Origin: CAVVYV01 sp963752585
GTDB lineage: Bacteria > Actinomycetota > Thermoleophilia > Solirubrobacterales > 70-9
Length of the DNA: 64,000 nt
Assembly (NCBI GenBank): GCA_963752585.1
Contig: CAVVYV010000008.1
Coordinates: forward strand, 719,306 to 783,305
Direction: 5' to 3'
Part shown: positions 1-8,091 of the stretch, piece after piece
How the letters are laid out: every line of letters starts with the position of its first letter
How positions within the stretch are numbered: the first letter of the stretch is position 1
Notes under the pieces: model-generated
Database searches by the model: none
The model's input: the letters and a program-made list of their open reading frames with translations, nothing else
Told to the model about the DNA's origin: nothing
Position numbers and translations under genes: made by a program

Positions 1-828
1 CTCCAGCACCCGGCCGTCGGTGAACGTGAGCACGTCGTAGCTCTCGGCGTCGGGTTGCTCGTAGAGCTCCCTCACCTGGGCGAGGAAGGCGGCCGGATCG
101 ACGAGCTGGTCGAGCACGAACTCGAGCGCGGCGTCGTCGTCACCCTCGTCGGTGATCTTCCTGGGGATCTGCCACATCTCCAGGAACTTGCGGTTGAAGC
201 TCTCCCAGCGGCCGCTGGAGTCGACGACGAGGATCCCGTCGGTCGTGGACTCGAGGGTCGCTCGCTGCAGCGAGAGCTCGAGGTCCAGGCGCTCCCGCAG
301 GTAGCGGACGAACATCGCGGCGGCGGTGAGCGTGAAGATCGTTCCCACCCAGCGCGCAACGCCCGCCTCGCCCGCGTCGATCATGAACAGCAATCCCGTG
401 TAGCAGCCGGCAAGGAAGGCGAGCTGAGCCGCCAGAGCGCGCAGGCCGAAGAAGTAGCCCGAGTAGAGGATCGGCCAGAGGTAGATCAGCTCGTTCTCGG
501 AGGCGCCTCCGGACTCGGGCCCCGAGTAGTAGATCGAGAGCGTCACCATCAGGGTGCCGATCGCCGTCAGGCCGAAGAAGGCTTCCATCGGTAGCCGGTG
601 GCCCAGCCACCAGATGATCGCCGCGAACAGGAACGCGGCCGAGCCGAGCAGCACATACGCCACCTCGCTCAGCTGGGTCGAGTGAGGGAGCAACGCGATC
701 AGCAGCGCCAACACCGTGCCCGCGAGGTAGAGGGCGGCGAGCCCACGCACCATCGCCTCGCGCTCGCGCAGCTCCTCCGGCTCGCGCGGGGAGCGCAGGG
801 AGAGGCTCAGCAGCTCAGCCGCCTTCAC
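1..828 (-). CDS. Multi-pass membrane sensor protein with PAS domain (C-terminus cut by window edge)
   Basis: The reading frame is open from a GTG at 828 to the window edge (276 residues visible) and has no stop. The first ~170 residues contain about five to six hydrophobic segments (for example GLAALYLAGTVLALLIALLP and VAYVLLGSAAFLFAAIIWW), so the N-terminus is an integral membrane module. A short coiled region RERLDLELSLQRATLEST leads into a PAS-type domain (DGILVVDSSGRWESFNRKFLEMW). This layout is usual for sensors whose missing C-terminus is a GGDEF, histidine kinase or phosphatase output domain; which one cannot be seen here. It lies downstream of sufU on the same strand, 32 nt away. No frame break is apparent. 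Confidence 0.75.
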   Translation of the reverse strand, partial: MKAAELLSLSLRSPREPEELREREAMVRGLAALYLAGTVLALLIALLPHSTQLSEVAYVLLGSAAFLFAAIIWWLGHRLPMEAFFGLTAIGTLMVTLSIYYSGPESGGASENELIYLWPILYSGYFFGLRALAAQLAFLAGCYTGLLFMIDAGEAGVARWVGTIFTLTAAAMFVRYLRERLDLELSLQRATLESTTDGILVVDSSGRWESFNRKFLEMWQIPRKITDEGDDDAALEFVLDQLVDPAAFLAQVRELYEQPDAESYDVLTFTDGRVLE

Positions 829-860
829 ACTGTTTTCGTCGGCTGAAAGCGGCCGAGGCT

Positions 861-1286
861 TTAGATCACGGCTGCCTCGGAGGGATCGCCCTGCTCGCCC
901 TCGTCCTCCCAGTCGGCGGCCTGGCCGAGGCTGGCGCCCTTCACGCACTTCAAGCCGAGCAGCGCGCACTTCATCCGGGTGGCGGAGATGTCGATCCCGA
1001 GCAGCTCGAGGACGTAGTCCTTGGGCAGGGCGAGGATCTCCTCGGGGCTCATCCCCTCGAGCTCGTCGGTGAGCAGCGAGGTCGCCGCGGTGGAGATCGC
1101 GCAGCCCTGGCCCTCGAACGAGACCTCGGCGATCTTGCCGTCCTCGCCGAGCTTCAGGAAGACGTGCTGCTCGTCGCCGCAGAAGGGGTTGTTGTCCTCG
1201 AACTCGAGGTCGAAGTCTTCGAGCCGGCCGAAGTTGTGCGGCCGCTTGTAGTGCTCGAGGATCTGGTCCCGGTAGAGCTCGTCCAC
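861..1286 (-). CDS. sufU: SufU, iron-sulfur cluster assembly scaffold / sulfur acceptor
   Basis: SufU is a zinc-containing partner that takes persulfide sulfur from the SufS cysteine desulfurase and passes it to the SUF scaffold in the cytosol. The 141-residue product is full length and begins MDELYRDQILEHYKRPHNFG, a SufU/NifU-like N-terminus. It keeps the three conserved cysteines and the aspartate: NPFCGDE near residue 36, GCAIS near 62 and MKCALLGLKC near 107-112. It is the last gene of the sufC-sufS-sufU run, starting 11 nt after the repaired sufS stop. The order C-S-U is typical for Actinobacteria and Firmicutes. Confidence 0.95.
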   Translation of the reverse strand: MDELYRDQILEHYKRPHNFGRLEDFDLEFEDNNPFCGDEQHVFLKLGEDGKIAEVSFEGQGCAISTAATSLLTDELEGMSPEEILALPKDYVLELLGIDISATRMKCALLGLKCVKGASLGQAADWEDEGEQGDPSEAAVI

Positions 1287-1296
1287 GGTCAGCCCG

Positions 1297-2554
1297 TCAG
1301 AGCTCGAAGACGCGCCGGACGTCGAGCAGGCCGTCGATCAGGCGGTCGACCTCGTCGCGGGTGTTGTAGACGGCGAGGCTGGCGCGGGTCGTCGCCGGGA
1401 CGCCGAGGCGCTCCATCAGGGGCTGGGCGCAGTGGTGGCCGGCGCGGACGGCGATCCCGTGGCGGTCGAGGATCTCCGAGACGTCGTGGGCGTGGACGCC
1501 CTCGATCGCGAACGAGATGATCCCGCCGCGGTCATCCCCGGCCGGCGGCCCGAAGATCGGTCAGCCCGGGCACTTCGGCGATCCGCTCGAGCGCGTAGGC
1601 GGTGAGCTCCGCCTCGGCGGCGTGGACCGCCTCCAGCCCGAGCTCGTCGAGCCAGCGGACGGCGGCGCCGTAGCCGACCGCCTCGCCGATCGCCGGGGTG
1701 CCGCCCTCGAACTTGGCCGGGAGATCGGCCCAGGTGATCAGCTCGCGCCCGACCTTCTTGATCATCGAGCCGCCGCCGATGAAGGGCGGCATCGCCTCGA
1801 GCAGCTCGCGGCGGCCGAACAGCGCCCCGATCCCGGTCGGCCCGTACATCTTGTGGGCGGTGAGCGCGTAGAAGTCCGCCCCGAGCTCGGCCATGTCGAG
1901 CTCGAGCTTCGGCCCGCCCTGGGCGCCGTCGACGACCACCAGGGCGCCGGCCTCGTGGGCGAGGCGGGCGATCTCGGCGACCGGGTTGATCGTCCCGAGG
2001 ACGTTGGAGACGTGGGCGACGCAGACCAGCTTCGGCCCGCGCTCGATCAGGGCGGCGAGCGCGTCGAGGTCGAGCCGGCCCTCGTCGGTGATCGGCGCCC
2101 AGTCGAGCACCGCGCCCTTCTCCTGGGCGAGCTGGTACCAGGGGACCACGTTCGAGTGGTGCTCCATCTCGGTGAGCACGATCCGGTCGCCCTCGCCGAC
2201 GTTGGCGCGGCCCCAGGAGTAGGCGACCAGGTTGAGCGCCTCGGTCGCGTTGCGGACGAAGATCACCTCGCGATGATCGGCGCCGATGTGGGCGGCGACG
2301 GTCCGGCGCGCCTCCTCGTAGAGGCCCGTCGCCTCCTCTGAGAGGGTGTGGACGCCGCGGTGGACGTTGGCGTTCTCGAAGCGCCAGTAGCGGTCGAGCG
2401 CCTCGATCACCGCCAGCGGCTTCTGCGAGGTGGCGCCGTTGTCGAGATAGGCGAGCGGCTCGCCGTGGATCTCGCGCTCGAGGATCGGGAACTCGGACCG
2501 GATCTCCTCGAGCGAGCGGGGGAGGGCGGGGGCTGTCGCGGCGGTCGGCTCCAT
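1297..2554 (-). CDS. sufS: SufS, group II cysteine desulfurase (one frame break)
   Basis: This PLP enzyme removes sulfur from cysteine to feed Fe-S cluster assembly. The N-terminal ~330 residues include the PLP lysine motif TAHKMYGPTGIGALFGR. The C-terminal ~85 residues, with the catalytic cysteine loop RAGHHCAQPLM, are in another frame and end at a stop at 1297-1299. The break is near 1553, where an extra G in TGACCGATCTTCGG turns the expected TIFGPP into a premature stop; removing it gives a normal ~420-residue SufS. I infer a sequencing error, because both halves are perfectly conserved. The gene starts 7 nt after sufC and precedes sufU. Confidence 0.92.
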
Positions 2555-2561
2555 CTGCTCC

Positions 2562-3329
2562 TCAGGCGGCGGCCGCCTCGACCTCCTCCTTGATCCAGCC
2601 GTAGCCCTTCTCCTCGAGCTGCTCGACCAGCTCGGCGCCGCCCTCCTTGACGATCCGGCCGTCGTAGAGGACGTGGACGGCGTCGGGCTTGATCAGGTGA
2701 AGGATGCGCTGGTAGTGGGTGATGATCAGGACGCCCATCTCCGGCCCCGCGAAGCTGTTGACGCCCTCGGCGACGACCCGGAGCGCGTCGATGTCGAGGC
2801 CGGAGTCGGTCTCGTCGAGCACCGCCAGCTCGGGGCGGAGCATCGCCAGCTGGAGGATCTCCATCCGCTTCTTCTCGCCGCCGGAGAAGCCGTCGTTGAC
2901 GTAGCGGGAGGAGAACTCCTTGGGGATGTTGGTGAGCGCCATCGCCTCCTCGGTCTGCTTGCGGAAGTCCTTCAGCTTCACCGGCTCCTCGTCCTTCGCG
3001 TCGCGGTGGGCGTTGACCGCCATCCGCAGGTACTTGGCGACGGTGACGCCGGGAATCGCGACCGGGTACTGGAAGGCCATGAACAGCCCCATCCGCGAGC
3101 GCTCGTCGGGAGCGGCCTCGGTGATGTCCTCGCCCTTGAAGGTGATCGTCCCCTCGGTGATCTCGAGGCCCGGGTGACCCATGATCGCGTTCGCGAGGGT
3201 GGACTTGCCCGAGCCGTTCGGCCCCATCAGGGCGTGGATCGCGCCCTCCTCGACCTCGAGGTCGAGCCCCTTGAGGATCTCCTTGTCCTCGGCGGTCACG
3301 TGCAGGTTGCGGATCTCGAGCTCGGCCAA
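2562..3329 (-). CDS. sufC: SufC, ATPase of the SUF Fe-S scaffold complex
   Basis: SufC is the soluble ABC-type ATPase that works with SufB and SufD in the SufBC2D scaffold. The 255-residue product has Walker A MGPNGSGKSTLAN near residue 35, signature FSGGEKKRMEI near 150, Walker B LAVLDETDSGLD near 170, and the SufC-typical VAEGVNSF and IITHYQRIL elements. It is intact. It is followed after 7 nt by sufS and preceded by an Rrf2 regulator 36 nt upstream. The usual partners sufB and sufD are not between the regulator and sufC and do not occur anywhere in this window. Confidence 0.96.
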   Translation of the reverse strand: MAELEIRNLHVTAEDKEILKGLDLEVEEGAIHALMGPNGSGKSTLANAIMGHPGLEITEGTITFKGEDITEAAPDERSRMGLFMAFQYPVAIPGVTVAKYLRMAVNAHRDAKDEEPVKLKDFRKQTEEAMALTNIPKEFSSRYVNDGFSGGEKKRMEILQLAMLRPELAVLDETDSGLDIDALRVVAEGVNSFAGPEMGVLIITHYQRILHLIKPDAVHVLYDGRIVKEGGAELVEQLEEKGYGWIKEEVEAAAA

Positions 3330-3365
3330 ATTCGGCTCCTAGGTGGTTCGGTTTTCGGGTCTGGA

Positions 3366-3866
3366 CTAGGCGGCGCCGGCGACCGCGCGCTTCCCGCGCG
3401 ACCCCGGCTGGCGCCCTTCGCCGCCGGACGAGTGCTGGTCGGCGAACTCGACCAGGTCGGCGAGCGTGGTCCCGGACAAAGCCTTGGTGACGCCGCCCTG
3501 CACCCGGGTCCAGAGCAGCTTCGTGGCGCACGCCTGGTCGCCGTCGGTCTCGTGCGAGCACGAGACCTTGCCCTCGGGGTCGGGGTGGAAGCACTCCATC
3601 GGGGCGATCGCTCCCTCCAGCGCCTGGACCACCTCGAGCATCTCGATCTGCTCCGCCGGTCGCCCCAGCCTGTAGCCGCCGTGGGCGCCCCGCTGGCTCT
3701 CGACCAGGCCGGCCTTGCGCAGCTTCGCGACCAGGTGCTCGAGGTAGGAGAGGGGGAGCCGCTCGGAATCGGCGACCGCGCTCAGCGCAACCGGGTCGCC
3801 GCCGTCCTGGCGGCCCAGCTCGACCATCAGGCGAACGCCGTACTCGGCTCGGGTGGAGAACAGCAT
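3366..3866 (-). CDS. Rrf2-family regulator with three cysteines, probable regulator of the suf genes
   Basis: The 166-residue protein has a winged-helix Rrf2 N-terminus (MLFSTRAEYGVRLMVELG) and the recognition-helix region YLEHLVAKLRKAGLVESQRG followed by the AHGGYRL wing. Three cysteines, C92, C103 and C113, sit where IscR and related proteins bind an Fe-S cluster, although the spacing (11 and 10) is wider than in E. coli IscR. It lies directly upstream of sufCSU on the same strand, so a cluster-sensing repressor of the operon is the simplest inference. It starts 12 nt after the MarR gene, and no strong promoter is visible between them. Confidence 0.88.
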   Translation of the reverse strand: MLFSTRAEYGVRLMVELGRQDGGDPVALSAVADSERLPLSYLEHLVAKLRKAGLVESQRGAHGGYRLGRPAEQIEMLEVVQALEGAIAPMECFHPDPEGKVSCSHETDGDQACATKLLWTRVQGGVTKALSGTTLADLVEFADQHSSGGEGRQPGSRGKRAVAGAA

Positions 3867-3877
3867 CGGGAGAAATC

Positions 3878-4390
3878 CTAGCTGAGTGGTCGGATAAGCG
3901 GTGGCGAACGCGTTTCAGCTCGGCGCGGGGAACGCCGCCTCCGCGCTCGACGATCCCGCGGAGGACGTTGCGAAACTCGGCGTAGACGCGGGGCCCGGCC
4001 GCCTCGGCGTGGCGCCGCTCGATCTCGGCGACGATCTCGTCGCGAAGCTGCAGCTGCTCGAGGCCGCGTTCGGTCGGAACGATCAGCTTCGCGCGGCGAT
4101 CGCTCGGGTCCGGCCGGCGCTCGACGTACCCGGTCGTCCTCGAGCTCGTCCACCAGCCGGCCGACGACCTGCTTGTCGCGCCCCGAGAGCCTTGCGAGCT
4201 CGCTCGCCCGGACGCCGTCCTCGTCGAGGTAGGCGAGGACCGCGCTGTGGCGTGGGTGGAGCTCCGCGTGCCCCTGGTCGGCGAGGCGCTCGAACAGCTC
4301 TCCCTGCAGGGCTCCCTCGAGACGTGCGGTCAGAACCCCGAGATCCGGGTTCAGCTGCTGCCTCTCGCTGCGTCGCTTGGCCGTCGTCAT
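3878..4390 (-). CDS. MarR-family transcriptional regulator (frame-broken)
   Basis: A winged-helix protein starting at ATG 4390 (MTTAKRRSERQQLNPDLG). It shows the MarR recognition region LHPRHSAVLAYLDEDGVRASELARLSGRDKQ and VVGRLVDELED. An extra base near 4140 shifts the frame; the continuation GYVERRPDPSDRRAKLIVPT is the classic MarR wing with its DPxDRR motif. A second break near the 3' end is needed to reach the TAG at 3878-3880, so the last ~20 residues are uncertain. It is divergent from htpX, with about 125 nt between the starts, and could control itself, htpX or the suf genes. The ligand is unknown. Confidence 0.7.
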   Translation of the reverse strand: MTTAKRRSERQQLNPDLGVLTARLEGALQGELFERLADQGHAELHPRHSAVLAYLDEDGVRASELARLSGRDKQVVGRLVDELEDDRVRRAPAGPERSPREADRSDRTRPRAAAASRRDRRRDRAAPRRGGRAPRLRRVSQRPPRDRRARRRRSPRRAETRSPPLIRPLS

Positions 4391-4440
4391 GATGGTCTCA
4401 AACCGAGATAGTAGAGGAATGAGATGGTCTGGTTTCGCTA
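4391..4440. promoter_or_regulatory. Repeated motif in the marR-htpX divergent region, possible operator
   Basis: The octamer GATGGTCT occurs at 4391-4398 and 4423-4430. It is flanked by AAACC (4400-4404) and GGTTT (4431-4435), which are inverted relative to each other. The spot, directly upstream of the marR start, is where MarR proteins normally autoregulate. The arms are short, so this is suggestive only. Confidence 0.3.
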
Positions 4441-4516
4441 CCAAGCCTTTAGAGCCGGTTGAGGCGGTTGGCTAAGATCGGCGCAGACTTCAAACAGATT
4501 CTCCAAAGGAGATTCG

Positions 4517-5379
4517 ATGACCACCACACGTCGTTCCAACTTCGCGGCCACGCTCAGGACCACCCTCCTGCTCGCCGGCCTCACCGGGCTGCTCGTCGTC
4601 ATCGGCGCGCTCATCGGCGGGCCGTCAGACGGCGGCGTTCTTCCTCGGCGATCGGCCTGCTGCTGAACCTCGGCACCTACTGGTTCAGCGACAAGATCGC
4701 GCTGAGGATGTCGGGCGCGAAGCCGGTCTCCGAGGAGGAGGCCCCGCGGCTCTACCAGATGGTCAGGGACCTGACCACCCGCGCCGGGCTGCCGATGCCG
4801 AAGCTCTACGTGATCCCCCAGGACCAGCCGAACGCCTTCGCCACCGGGCGCAACCCGGAGCACTCGGCGGTGGCGGTCACCCAGGGCATCCTCAAGCTGC
4901 TCTCCGAGGATGAGCTTCGGGGCGTGCTCGCCCACGAGCTCGGCCACGTTCGCAACCGCGACATCCTGATCACCTCGGTCGCGTCGGCGATCGGCGGCGC
5001 GATCACCTACATCGCCTACATGCTGCTCTGGTTCGGCGGAGACAACGAGTCCCCGCTCGGCTTGGTGGGCGCGCTGGCGCTGGTGCTGCTGGCGCCGATC
5101 GCCGCCTCGATCATCCAGCTGGCGGTCTCGCGGCAGCGCGAGTTCTCGGCCGACGCAACCGGCGCCGAGATCTCCGGCAACCCCGAGTCGCTGGCGAGCG
5201 CCCTGCTGCGCCTCGAGGCCGGGGCCCAGGCGATCCCGATGCAGGTGAACCAGGCGGCCGAGCCGCTCTACATCGTCAAGCCCTTCCGGGGCGGCGGCTT
5301 CGCGGCGCTGTTCTCGACCCACCCGCCGATCGAGGAGCGGGTCCGCCGCCTGCGCCAGATGCGCCCCGCAATCGCCTAG
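4517..5379 (+). CDS. htpX: HtpX-like membrane zinc metalloprotease (two frame breaks)
   Basis: HtpX is an M48 membrane protease that degrades damaged membrane proteins. The start at ATG 4517 follows an AAGGAG Shine-Dalgarno sequence (MTTTRRSNFAATLRTTLLLAGL). After the first membrane helix two single extra Gs, near 4620 and 4655, break the frame; repaired, it continues into GLLLNLGTYWFSDKIALRMSGA. The zinc motif is HELGHVRN, with the third ligand in QREFSADATG, and there are two further hydrophobic segments (ITYIAYMLLWF, ALVLLAPIAASIIQL). The family-typical C-terminal FSTHPPIEERVRRLRQM is present. Repaired length is about 287 residues, normal for HtpX. A strong hairpin follows the stop. Confidence 0.9.
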
Positions 5380-5403
5380 CAGTCACAGGTAATACGCGAC
5401 GTT

Positions 5404-5429
5404 CGAGGGACGCCAGCCGGCGTCCCTCG
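5404..5429 (+). terminator. Perfect 11-bp hairpin after htpX, likely transcription terminator
   Basis: CGAGGGACGCC (5404-5414) pairs exactly with GGCGTCCCTCG (5419-5429) around a 4-nt loop, 24 nt after the htpX stop. There is no clear U-tract, which is common for high-GC actinobacterial terminators. Confidence 0.7.
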
Positions 5430-5506
5430 TCGTTCGGGGCGGAATCCGTGCCCGCTCCGCCGCTACACTGAGTGAAGTATTGGAAATCCGATCAGGATTT
5501 GGGAAT

Positions 5507-5978
5507 ATGAGCGACGTGGTCGATATGCCCCGCAAGGAAGTGCCGCCGCCCCTCGAGCTGGTCAAGGGCCGGATCGAGGAGCTGCTGCCGCCCGACGCGC
5601 GCACGCGAGATCGACGAGGGCGAGGTCGTCCTGATCGACGTCCGCGACCCCGAGCGCTACGAGGCGGGGCACCTGAAGGGGGCGGTCAACGTTCCCTCCG
5701 GTGAGAGCGCCCGCGACCGCCCACGAGCGCCGGCTACGCCGACGCGATCAAGGAGGCCGGTGCGCGCCTCGAGGACCGCCTCATTCTCTACTGCGGCCAG
5801 GGCAACCGCTCCGCCCGGACCGCCGACGCGCTTCGCCAACGAGCACGGCTTCGAGAGCGTCGCCTCGATCATCGGAGGGGCGAAGCTCTGGAGCGACCTC
5901 GGCTTTCCGGTCGAGGGTGAGATCACGGTCGGCACCGAGGAATCCGAGACGGACTTGGAAGACGAGGAGGACGACTAG
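5507..5978 (+). CDS. Single-domain rhodanese (sulfurtransferase), three frame breaks
   Basis: The start at ATG 5507 gives MSDVVDMPRKEVPPPLELVK. The repaired protein (~155 residues) contains the rhodanese elements VVLIDVRDPERYEAGHLKGA and the active-site loop LILYCGQGNRSARTADAL with its nucleophilic cysteine, then HGFESVASIIGGAKLWSDLG and an acidic C-terminus. Frame breaks lie near 5605 (extra A), 5715 and 5834 (extra T). The gene abuts the next one, which also begins with a rhodanese domain. The pair probably delivers or relays persulfide sulfur for the sulfur-carrier pathway downstream. I infer sequencing errors rather than decay, because the motif residues are intact. Confidence 0.8.
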
Positions 5979-7164
5979 ATGGAGGCCGGAACGCTGAGCC
6001 TCGAGGAGATCAAGAAGCGGATCGAGCAGCTCTCTCCCGAGCAGGCCTACGAGGAGATCGAGAACGCCAACGGCGACGTCGTCCTGCTCGACATCCGCGA
6101 GCCCCACGAGCACGCCGAGGCCCATCTCGAGGGCGACATCCTCGTGCCGCCGGTCGAGGTCGCCGAGCTGGCCGCCGACCAGCGCGCACCCGACACCTCC
6201 CGGCGGCTGATCCTCTACTGCCGCTCCGGCGCTCGCTCCGCCCGGGCCGCCCATCTCCTCCAGGAGCAGTTCGGCTACGACAACGTCGCCAACGTCGAGG
6301 GCGGGATCCTCGCCTGGCAGGAGGCCGGCCTCCCGGTCGACGAGGCCGAGGGGATGACCGCGGAGCAGCGCGAGCGCTACTCCCGCCACACGATGCTCCC
6401 CGAGGTCGGGGTCGAGGGCCAGGTGAAGCTGCTGAACGCGAAGGTGCTCCTGATCGGCGCCGGCGGGCTCGGCGCTCCCGCCGCTCTCTACCTGGCGGCG
6501 GCCGGGGTCGGGACGCTCGGGCCTGGTCGACGACGACGTCGTCGACGAGTCGAACCTCCAGCGCCAGGTGATCCACACCACCGAGCGGGTCGGCGAGCCG
6601 AAGACGGAGTCGGCGCGGAAGACGATCGAGGCGCTCAACCCCGACGTCGAGGTGGTCGAGCACCGCACCCGGCTCGACGCCAGCAACGTGCTCGAGATCA
6701 TCAAGGACTACGACGTGATCGTCGACGGGGCCGACAACTTCCCCACCCGCTACCTGCTCAACGACGCCTCGGTGCGCCTGCGGAAGCCGGTGGTCTCCGC
6801 CTCGATCCTCGCCTTCGACGGGCAGATCTCGACCTTCGTCCCCTTCGAGGGGCCGTGCTACCGCTGCCTCTACCCGACTCCGCCGCCGGCGGAGCTGGCG
6901 CCGAGCTGCGGCGAGGCCGGCGTCCTCGGCGTGATGGCCGGGGTGCTCGGCCTGCTCCAGGCGAACGAGGTGATCAAGCTGGTCGCCGGGATCGGCGAGC
7001 CGCTGATCGGCCGCCTGCTCCTCTACGACTCGCTCGGCACCCGGTTCACCGAGCTCAAGGTCCGGCGCGACCCGAACTGCCCGATCTGCGGCCCGAACGC
7101 CGAGGAGATCCCCGAGTCCGAGATGGGGAAGTTCCCGGACTACGAGGCGTTCTGCGCGCGCTAG
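5979..7164 (+). CDS. Rhodanese-E1 fusion, MoeB/MoeZ-type sulfur-carrier adenylyltransferase and sulfurtransferase
   Basis: Residues ~1-115 form a rhodanese domain (DVVLLDIREPHEHAEAHLEG, active site LILYCRSGARSARAA). Residues ~125-390 form a ThiF/MoeB E1 domain with nucleotide loop LLIGAGGLGAPAALYLAAAG, NLQRQVIHTTERVG and two zinc CxxC pairs (CYRC, CPIC). E1 enzymes of this kind adenylate the C-terminal glycine of a small sulfur carrier, and the rhodanese part adds sulfur to make the thiocarboxylate. The domain order is the reverse of mycobacterial MoeZ, which is E1 first. One extra G near 6521 (CTCGGGCCTGG) breaks the frame. The sulfur carrier gene follows after 26 nt, and cysM and a JAMM protease are within 7 kb. 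Confidence 0.9.
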
Positions 7165-7175
7165 TCCGCCCGCTG

Positions 7176-7181
7176 TAGCTT
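7176..7181 (+). promoter_or_regulatory. Putative -10 element for a leaderless cysO-like transcript
   Basis: TAGCTT lies 9 nt before the ATG at 7191 and no Shine-Dalgarno sequence is present. This is the usual geometry of leaderless actinobacterial genes. There is no clear -35. Confidence 0.35.
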
Positions 7182-7190
7182 TCCCGCCCG

Positions 7191-7473
7191 ATGCCGACGA
7201 TCAAGGTGCCACCCGTCCTCCGTCCGCAGACCGACGGCGAGGCCGAGGTCTCGGTCGGCGGCGGCACCGTCGGCGACGCCCTCCAGGCGCTCGCCGAGCG
7301 CTACCCGGCCACCCGCGAGCAGCTCTTCTCGCCCGAGGGCGAGCTCAACCGCTACGTCAACGTCTATCTGAACGACGAGGACGTCCGGGTGCTCGACGGG
7401 CCTCGAGACCGGCGCCGGCGAGTCGGACACCGTGGTCATCCTTCCGGCCATGGCGGGCGGCTCGCACGCGTAA
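7191..7473 (+). CDS. CysO/MoaD/ThiS-like sulfur carrier with residues after the diglycine
   Basis: This ubiquitin-fold carrier accepts sulfur on its C-terminal glycine. The repaired ~93-residue protein reads MPTIKVPPVLRPQTDGEAEV, then GDALQALAERYP, then VNVYLNDEDVRVLDGLETG, and ends LPAMAGGSHA. One extra G near 7399 (GACGGGCCTCGAG) breaks the frame. The family signature is the diglycine, here followed by Ser-His-Ala, so processing would be needed to expose the working GG end. The JAMM protease at 14335 is the natural candidate, by analogy with QbsD/QbsE. The adjacent rhodanese-E1 gene and the CysM-type synthase argue for cysteine synthesis rather than molybdopterin; a MoaD or ThiS role cannot be excluded. 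Confidence 0.82.
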
Positions 7474-7540
7474 CCCTTTCCACCGCCTCGGCGCTGTTAG
7501 GGCTGACCAGCCCCACGGGGAAGCTAGGGAAAGGAAACTG

Positions 7541-8014
7541 ATGCGAAAGCTGTGCATCGCAATCGCGGTAGGCGCGCTCGCGGCGTGCTTGGCCGTCGCC
7601 CCGGCCGCAATCGGCAAGAACGGGCCGAAGGCGCCGAAGCAGGTGTCCGGTGCGGTGACCGTGACGGCGAGCCCGAGCACGGTGACGCCGGCCACGACCA
7701 CCGTAGCGGTCAGCGGCAACCTGAAGGCGAGCAGCGGCTGCCGGAAGGGCCGGACGGTCGAGTTCTCGTACGTCGGCACCGGTGGTGCCACCACCCCGCT
7801 GGCGGTGACCGCGGTCACCGGACCGAACGGCGACTTCAGCGCCGTTCTGCCGAAGCCGGCCGACGCCGCGCCGGCGACGGTGACTCTGCAGGCGAGCCTC
7901 GACGAGATCGACCGGAAGGTCGGCAGCAAGAAGAAGGGCCAGAAGACGAAGAAGGGCAGGAAGTTCACCTGCCTTGCCGCCCAGGGCCAGACCACTCTGA
8001 CGGTCGCGCCCTAA
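7541..8014 (+). CDS. Secreted hypothetical protein, Ig-like, lysine-rich tail
   Basis: The 157-residue product starts at ATG 7541 behind AAAGGAAAC. It has a signal peptide (MRKLCIAIAVGALAACLAV, cleavage near APAAIG). A beta-rich, Thr/Val-rich body follows (VTVTASPSTVTPATTTVAVS), with two cysteines (GCRKGRT and FTCLAAQG) that could form a disulfide. A run of lysines, KVGSKKKGQKTKKGRKF, lies before the last strand. The gene at 57311 has the same plan, so this may be a small extracytoplasmic family. Function is not recognised. A perfect 12-bp hairpin follows, so the gene is probably transcribed alone. Confidence 0.7.
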   Translation: MRKLCIAIAVGALAACLAVAPAAIGKNGPKAPKQVSGAVTVTASPSTVTPATTTVAVSGNLKASSGCRKGRTVEFSYVGTGGATTPLAVTAVTGPNGDFSAVLPKPADAAPATVTLQASLDEIDRKVGSKKKGQKTKKGRKFTCLAAQGQTTLTVAP

Positions 8015-8041
8015 GGGATTCCGGCAAAGCCCGTGTGCGGA

Positions 8042-8070
8042 CGAGTGGCCCACCTCGTGTGGGCCACTCG
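8042..8070 (+). terminator. Perfect 12-bp hairpin between the secreted protein and the sigma factor
   Basis: CGAGTGGCCCAC (8042-8053) pairs with GTGGGCCACTCG (8059-8070) across a 5-nt loop. It sits 27 nt after the stop at 8014 and 22 nt before the sigma-factor start, so it most likely ends the upstream transcript; an operator role is possible. Confidence 0.7.
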
Positions 8071-8077
8071 CCTGCGC

Positions 8078-8083
8078 TACGGT
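8078..8083 (+). promoter_or_regulatory. Putative -10 element for a leaderless sigma-factor transcript
   Basis: TACGGT lies 8 nt before the ATG at 8092 with no Shine-Dalgarno sequence in between. It is just downstream of the terminator hairpin, as expected for an independent promoter. Confidence 0.3.
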
Positions 8084-8091
8084 CGCGCTCG

